A stretch of DNA of 7,030 bases. It comes from Heyndrickxia sporothermodurans (GTDB taxonomy: Bacteria > Bacillota > Bacilli > Bacillales > Bacillaceae_C). The notes beneath the pieces were generated by a model, which worked only from the letters and a program-made list of their open reading frames with translations, had not been told where the DNA came from and ran no database searches. The translations under genes and the position numbers were made by a program. Location: NCBI RefSeq assembly GCF_016785185.1, contig NZ_JAEKDY010000152.1; one strand, given 5' to 3'. Numbering within the stretch: the stretch's first letter is position 1; the number at the start of each line of letters is the position of its first letter. Below, in pieces: positions 5,548 to 7,030 of the stretch.

Positions 5548-6895
5548 ATTTTAATCTATTTTCTAATTCAGCCTTTTTAGCTTCGTATCCTGGTTTTCCA
5601 AGAAGCGCAAACATATTTACTTTATATGCCTCAACCCCAGGTTGATCGAATGGATTTACACCGAGAAGATATCCGCTTATTGCACAAGCTTTTTCAAAGA
5701 AATAGACTAAATATCCGAATGTGTAGGCATTCATTTCTGGAATTTCTACGATTAAATTAGGAACATTTCCGTCTGTATGTGCTAATAGAGTTCCTTCAAA
5801 TGCTTTATTATTGACGAAATCAACGGTTTTTCCTGCAAGATAATTAAGGCCGTCTAAATCATGTTCTTCTTCTTCAATCACTAACTCATGTCTAGCTTTA
5901 GCCACTTTAATGACTGTTTCAAATAAGTCACGACGGCCTTCTTGAATGTATTGACCTAACGAATGCAAATCAGTCGAGAAATTAGCAGAGGAAGGAAAAA
6001 TTCCTTTTTGGTCCTTTCCTTCACTTTCTCCAAATAATTGCTTCCACCATTCAGAAAAATATTGTAATCCCGGTTCATAATTAATCAACATTTCAATCGT
6101 TTTTCCTTTATTATAAAGAACATTACGAACAGCCGCATATTGATAAGCAATATTTTCTTTTATATTTTCATTATTGAAATCACTTCTTGCTTGTGCTGCC
6201 CCATCCATCATCTCTTGAATATTCACACCACTAACGGCAATTGGAAGCAAGCCAACAGCGGTTAATACGGAGTACCGTCCACCGACATCATCAGGAATAA
6301 CAAATGTTTCATAACCTTCCTCATTAGCCAATGTTTTTAATGCGCCTTTTGCTTTATCTGTCGTTGCAAAGATACGATGTTTCGCACCTTCCTCACCGTA
6401 TTTCTTCTTCAATAGCTTACTAAAAATACGGAATGCAATCGCAGGTTCTGTAGTTGTACCTGATTTTGATATAACATTAATTGAAAAATCTTTTCCTTCT
6501 AAAAGATCAATTACATCAGTCATATATGATGAACTAATATTGTTTCCTACAAATAGTATTTGCGGAGTTTTTCGTTTGTCTTTTGATTGCGTATTATAAA
6601 AACTATGATTTAACATTTCAATGGCCGCACGTGCCCCTAAATATGAACCGCCAATTCCTATAACTAATAGGACATCCGAATCATTTTTAATTTTTTCCGA
6701 AGCATTTAATATCCGTTGAAATTCTTCTTTATCATATTCTACAGGAAGATCTATCCAACCTAAAAAGTCATTTCCTGCACCAGTTTTATTATGTAAAGAT
6801 TGGTGGGCAGCCTTTACCGCCGGTTCTAAATTTGTTAGTTCATGCTCACCAAAAAAGGATAACGCTTTTGAATAATCAAATTGAATATGTGTCAT
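5546..6895 (-). CDS. pgi: Glucose-6-phosphate isomerase
   Basis: This cytosolic glycolytic enzyme interconverts glucose 6-phosphate and fructose 6-phosphate. At 449 residues it has the short Bacillus/Geobacillus-type length and appears complete. Visible signatures are IGIGGSYLGARA (79-90), the phosphate-binding SKSGTTTEP (143-151), PGI signature 1 DDVGGRYSVLTAVG (202-215), GESEGKD with Glu290, LHSLGQ with His311, and PGI signature 2 GYLLGVNPFDQPGVEAYK (408-425) ending in Lys425. Glu, His and Lys are the expected catalytic residues of the family. ATG 6895 follows GGAGG (6903-6907) with a 7-base spacing, and the start is firm. The leader is unusual: the SD sits in the loop of a 6-bp hairpin that also pairs the first two bases of the start codon, and other hairpins lie further upstream. 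No upstream co-transcribed gene is visible before the window ends. Confidence 0.98.
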   Translation of the reverse strand: MTHIQFDYSKALSFFGEHELTNLEPAVKAAHQSLHNKTGAGNDFLGWIDLPVEYDKEEFQRILNASEKIKNDSDVLLVIGIGGSYLGARAAIEMLNHSFYNTQSKDKRKTPQILFVGNNISSSYMTDVIDLLEGKDFSINVISKSGTTTEPAIAFRIFSKLLKKKYGEEGAKHRIFATTDKAKGALKTLANEEGYETFVIPDDVGGRYSVLTAVGLLPIAVSGVNIQEMMDGAAQARSDFNNENIKENIAYQYAAVRNVLYNKGKTIEMLINYEPGLQYFSEWWKQLFGESEGKDQKGIFPSSANFSTDLHSLGQYIQEGRRDLFETVIKVAKARHELVIEEEEHDLDGLNYLAGKTVDFVNNKAFEGTLLAHTDGNVPNLIVEIPEMNAYTFGYLVYFFEKACAISGYLLGVNPFDQPGVEAYKVNMFALLGKPGYEAKKAELENRLK

Positions 6896-6913
6896 AGAGA
6901 TTCCTCCCTCTAT
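6894..6913 (-). promoter_or_regulatory. pgi initiation-region hairpin with SD in the loop
   Basis: On the minus strand ATAGAG (6908-6913) pairs perfectly with CTCTAT (6894-6899) around the loop GGAGGAAT. The Shine-Dalgarno is therefore presented in an apical loop, and the A and U of the pgi start codon are in the stem. The stem is only 6 bp and AU-rich at its base, so it is marginally stable. A role in translation control is inference. Confidence 0.4.
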
Positions 6914-6917
6914 AAAT

Positions 6918-6945
6918 GTTGATACATCAACGGTTTGACCCGTTG
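6918..6945 (-). promoter_or_regulatory. Two mutually exclusive hairpins in the pgi leader
   Basis: GTTGAT/ATCAAC (6918-6931) and CAACGG/CCGTTG with a six-base loop (6928-6945) are both perfect 6-bp inverted repeats. They share bases 6928-6931, so only one can form at a time. They lie just upstream of the SD hairpin. This could be a simple switch or chance; no known riboswitch consensus is recognised. Confidence 0.35.
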
Positions 6946-6947
6946 GT

Positions 6948-6982
6948 AGGGTGTCAAAAAAATATTTTTCGACACGGACCCT
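6948..6982. repeat. Imperfect palindrome upstream of pgi, repeat-like
   Basis: AGGGTGTC (6948-6955) pairs with GACA and CCCT (6971-6974 and 6979-6982) across a 4-base bulge (CGGA), closed by an A-run/T-run inner stem (6956-6969). Read on the minus strand it is AGGGTCCGTGTCG, A-run, TA, T-run, GACACCCT. It looks like a GTCCGTGTC...GACACGGAC palindrome that lost four bases in one arm. Such GC-armed, AT-cored palindromes recur between genes in Bacillaceae as I remember them, but this was not searched. It could instead be the terminator of a gene beyond the window edge. Confidence 0.4.
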
Positions 6983-7030
6983 AACTTTATTTTCATAATA
7001 TGTGAAACTATTCCAATAAATAGGTACGCT
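6983..7030. other. Right-edge intergenic DNA without recognised gene
   Basis: This is AT-rich sequence upstream of pgi with no open frame of note. A TATTAT word on the minus strand (6997-7002) is a possible -10 box for pgi, but no good -35 is seen at 16-18 bases. The true promoter may lie here or beyond the window. Confidence 0.3.

Noticed and set aside
6952..6957. Perfect TTGACA on the minus strand upstream of pgi as a -35 box
   Set aside because: No -10-like sequence occurs 16-18 bases downstream (ACCGTT region), and the hexamer is part of the palindrome arm.

Overview
The window looks like a piece of a low-GC Gram-positive chromosome, most likely a Bacillaceae member. Four things point there: the 16S rRNA 5' end and its double Bacillus-type rRNA promoter, AAGGAG/GGAGG ribosome binding sites throughout, AT-rich intergenic DNA, and a yugO-yugN-pgi gene neighbourhood that I recognise from Bacillus subtilis. 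The species cannot be fixed from this sequence.

Layout. The left edge holds the 5' part of a 16S rRNA gene on the minus strand. It is preceded by a conserved boxA-like leader and two sigma-A type promoters about 95 bp apart. Next comes a tiny plus-strand reading frame for a two-helix membrane peptide whose start codon does not match its Shine-Dalgarno sequence (541-711). An EamA/DMT-family transporter follows on the minus strand, divergent from an MgtC/SapB-family membrane protein on the plus strand. The MgtC-type gene converges on a major facilitator transporter (minus strand), and the short gap holds a hairpin element that resembles a dispersed intergenic repeat and also contributes the transporter's terminator. 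A lone tRNA-Ala(GGC) with its own promoter and terminator lies next on the minus strand. It is divergent from a YugO-type potassium channel (plus strand), which runs tail-to-tail, 2 bp apart, into yugN (minus strand). A perfect-palindrome terminator separates yugN from pgi (glucose-6-phosphate isomerase, minus strand), whose start lies close to the right edge.

Functionally the window is mostly housekeeping and membrane transport: ribosome production, a tRNA, glycolysis, K+ conductance and two exporter-like carriers. I see no transposase, phage gene, CRISPR array or defence system. The most interesting parts are small: the displaced-start mini-ORF after the rRNA promoters, the folded pgi leader whose Shine-Dalgarno sits in a hairpin loop, two palindromic repeat-like elements, a promoter inside the longest reading frame of the MFS gene, and a yugO gene without the Mistic gene that precedes it in B. 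subtilis.
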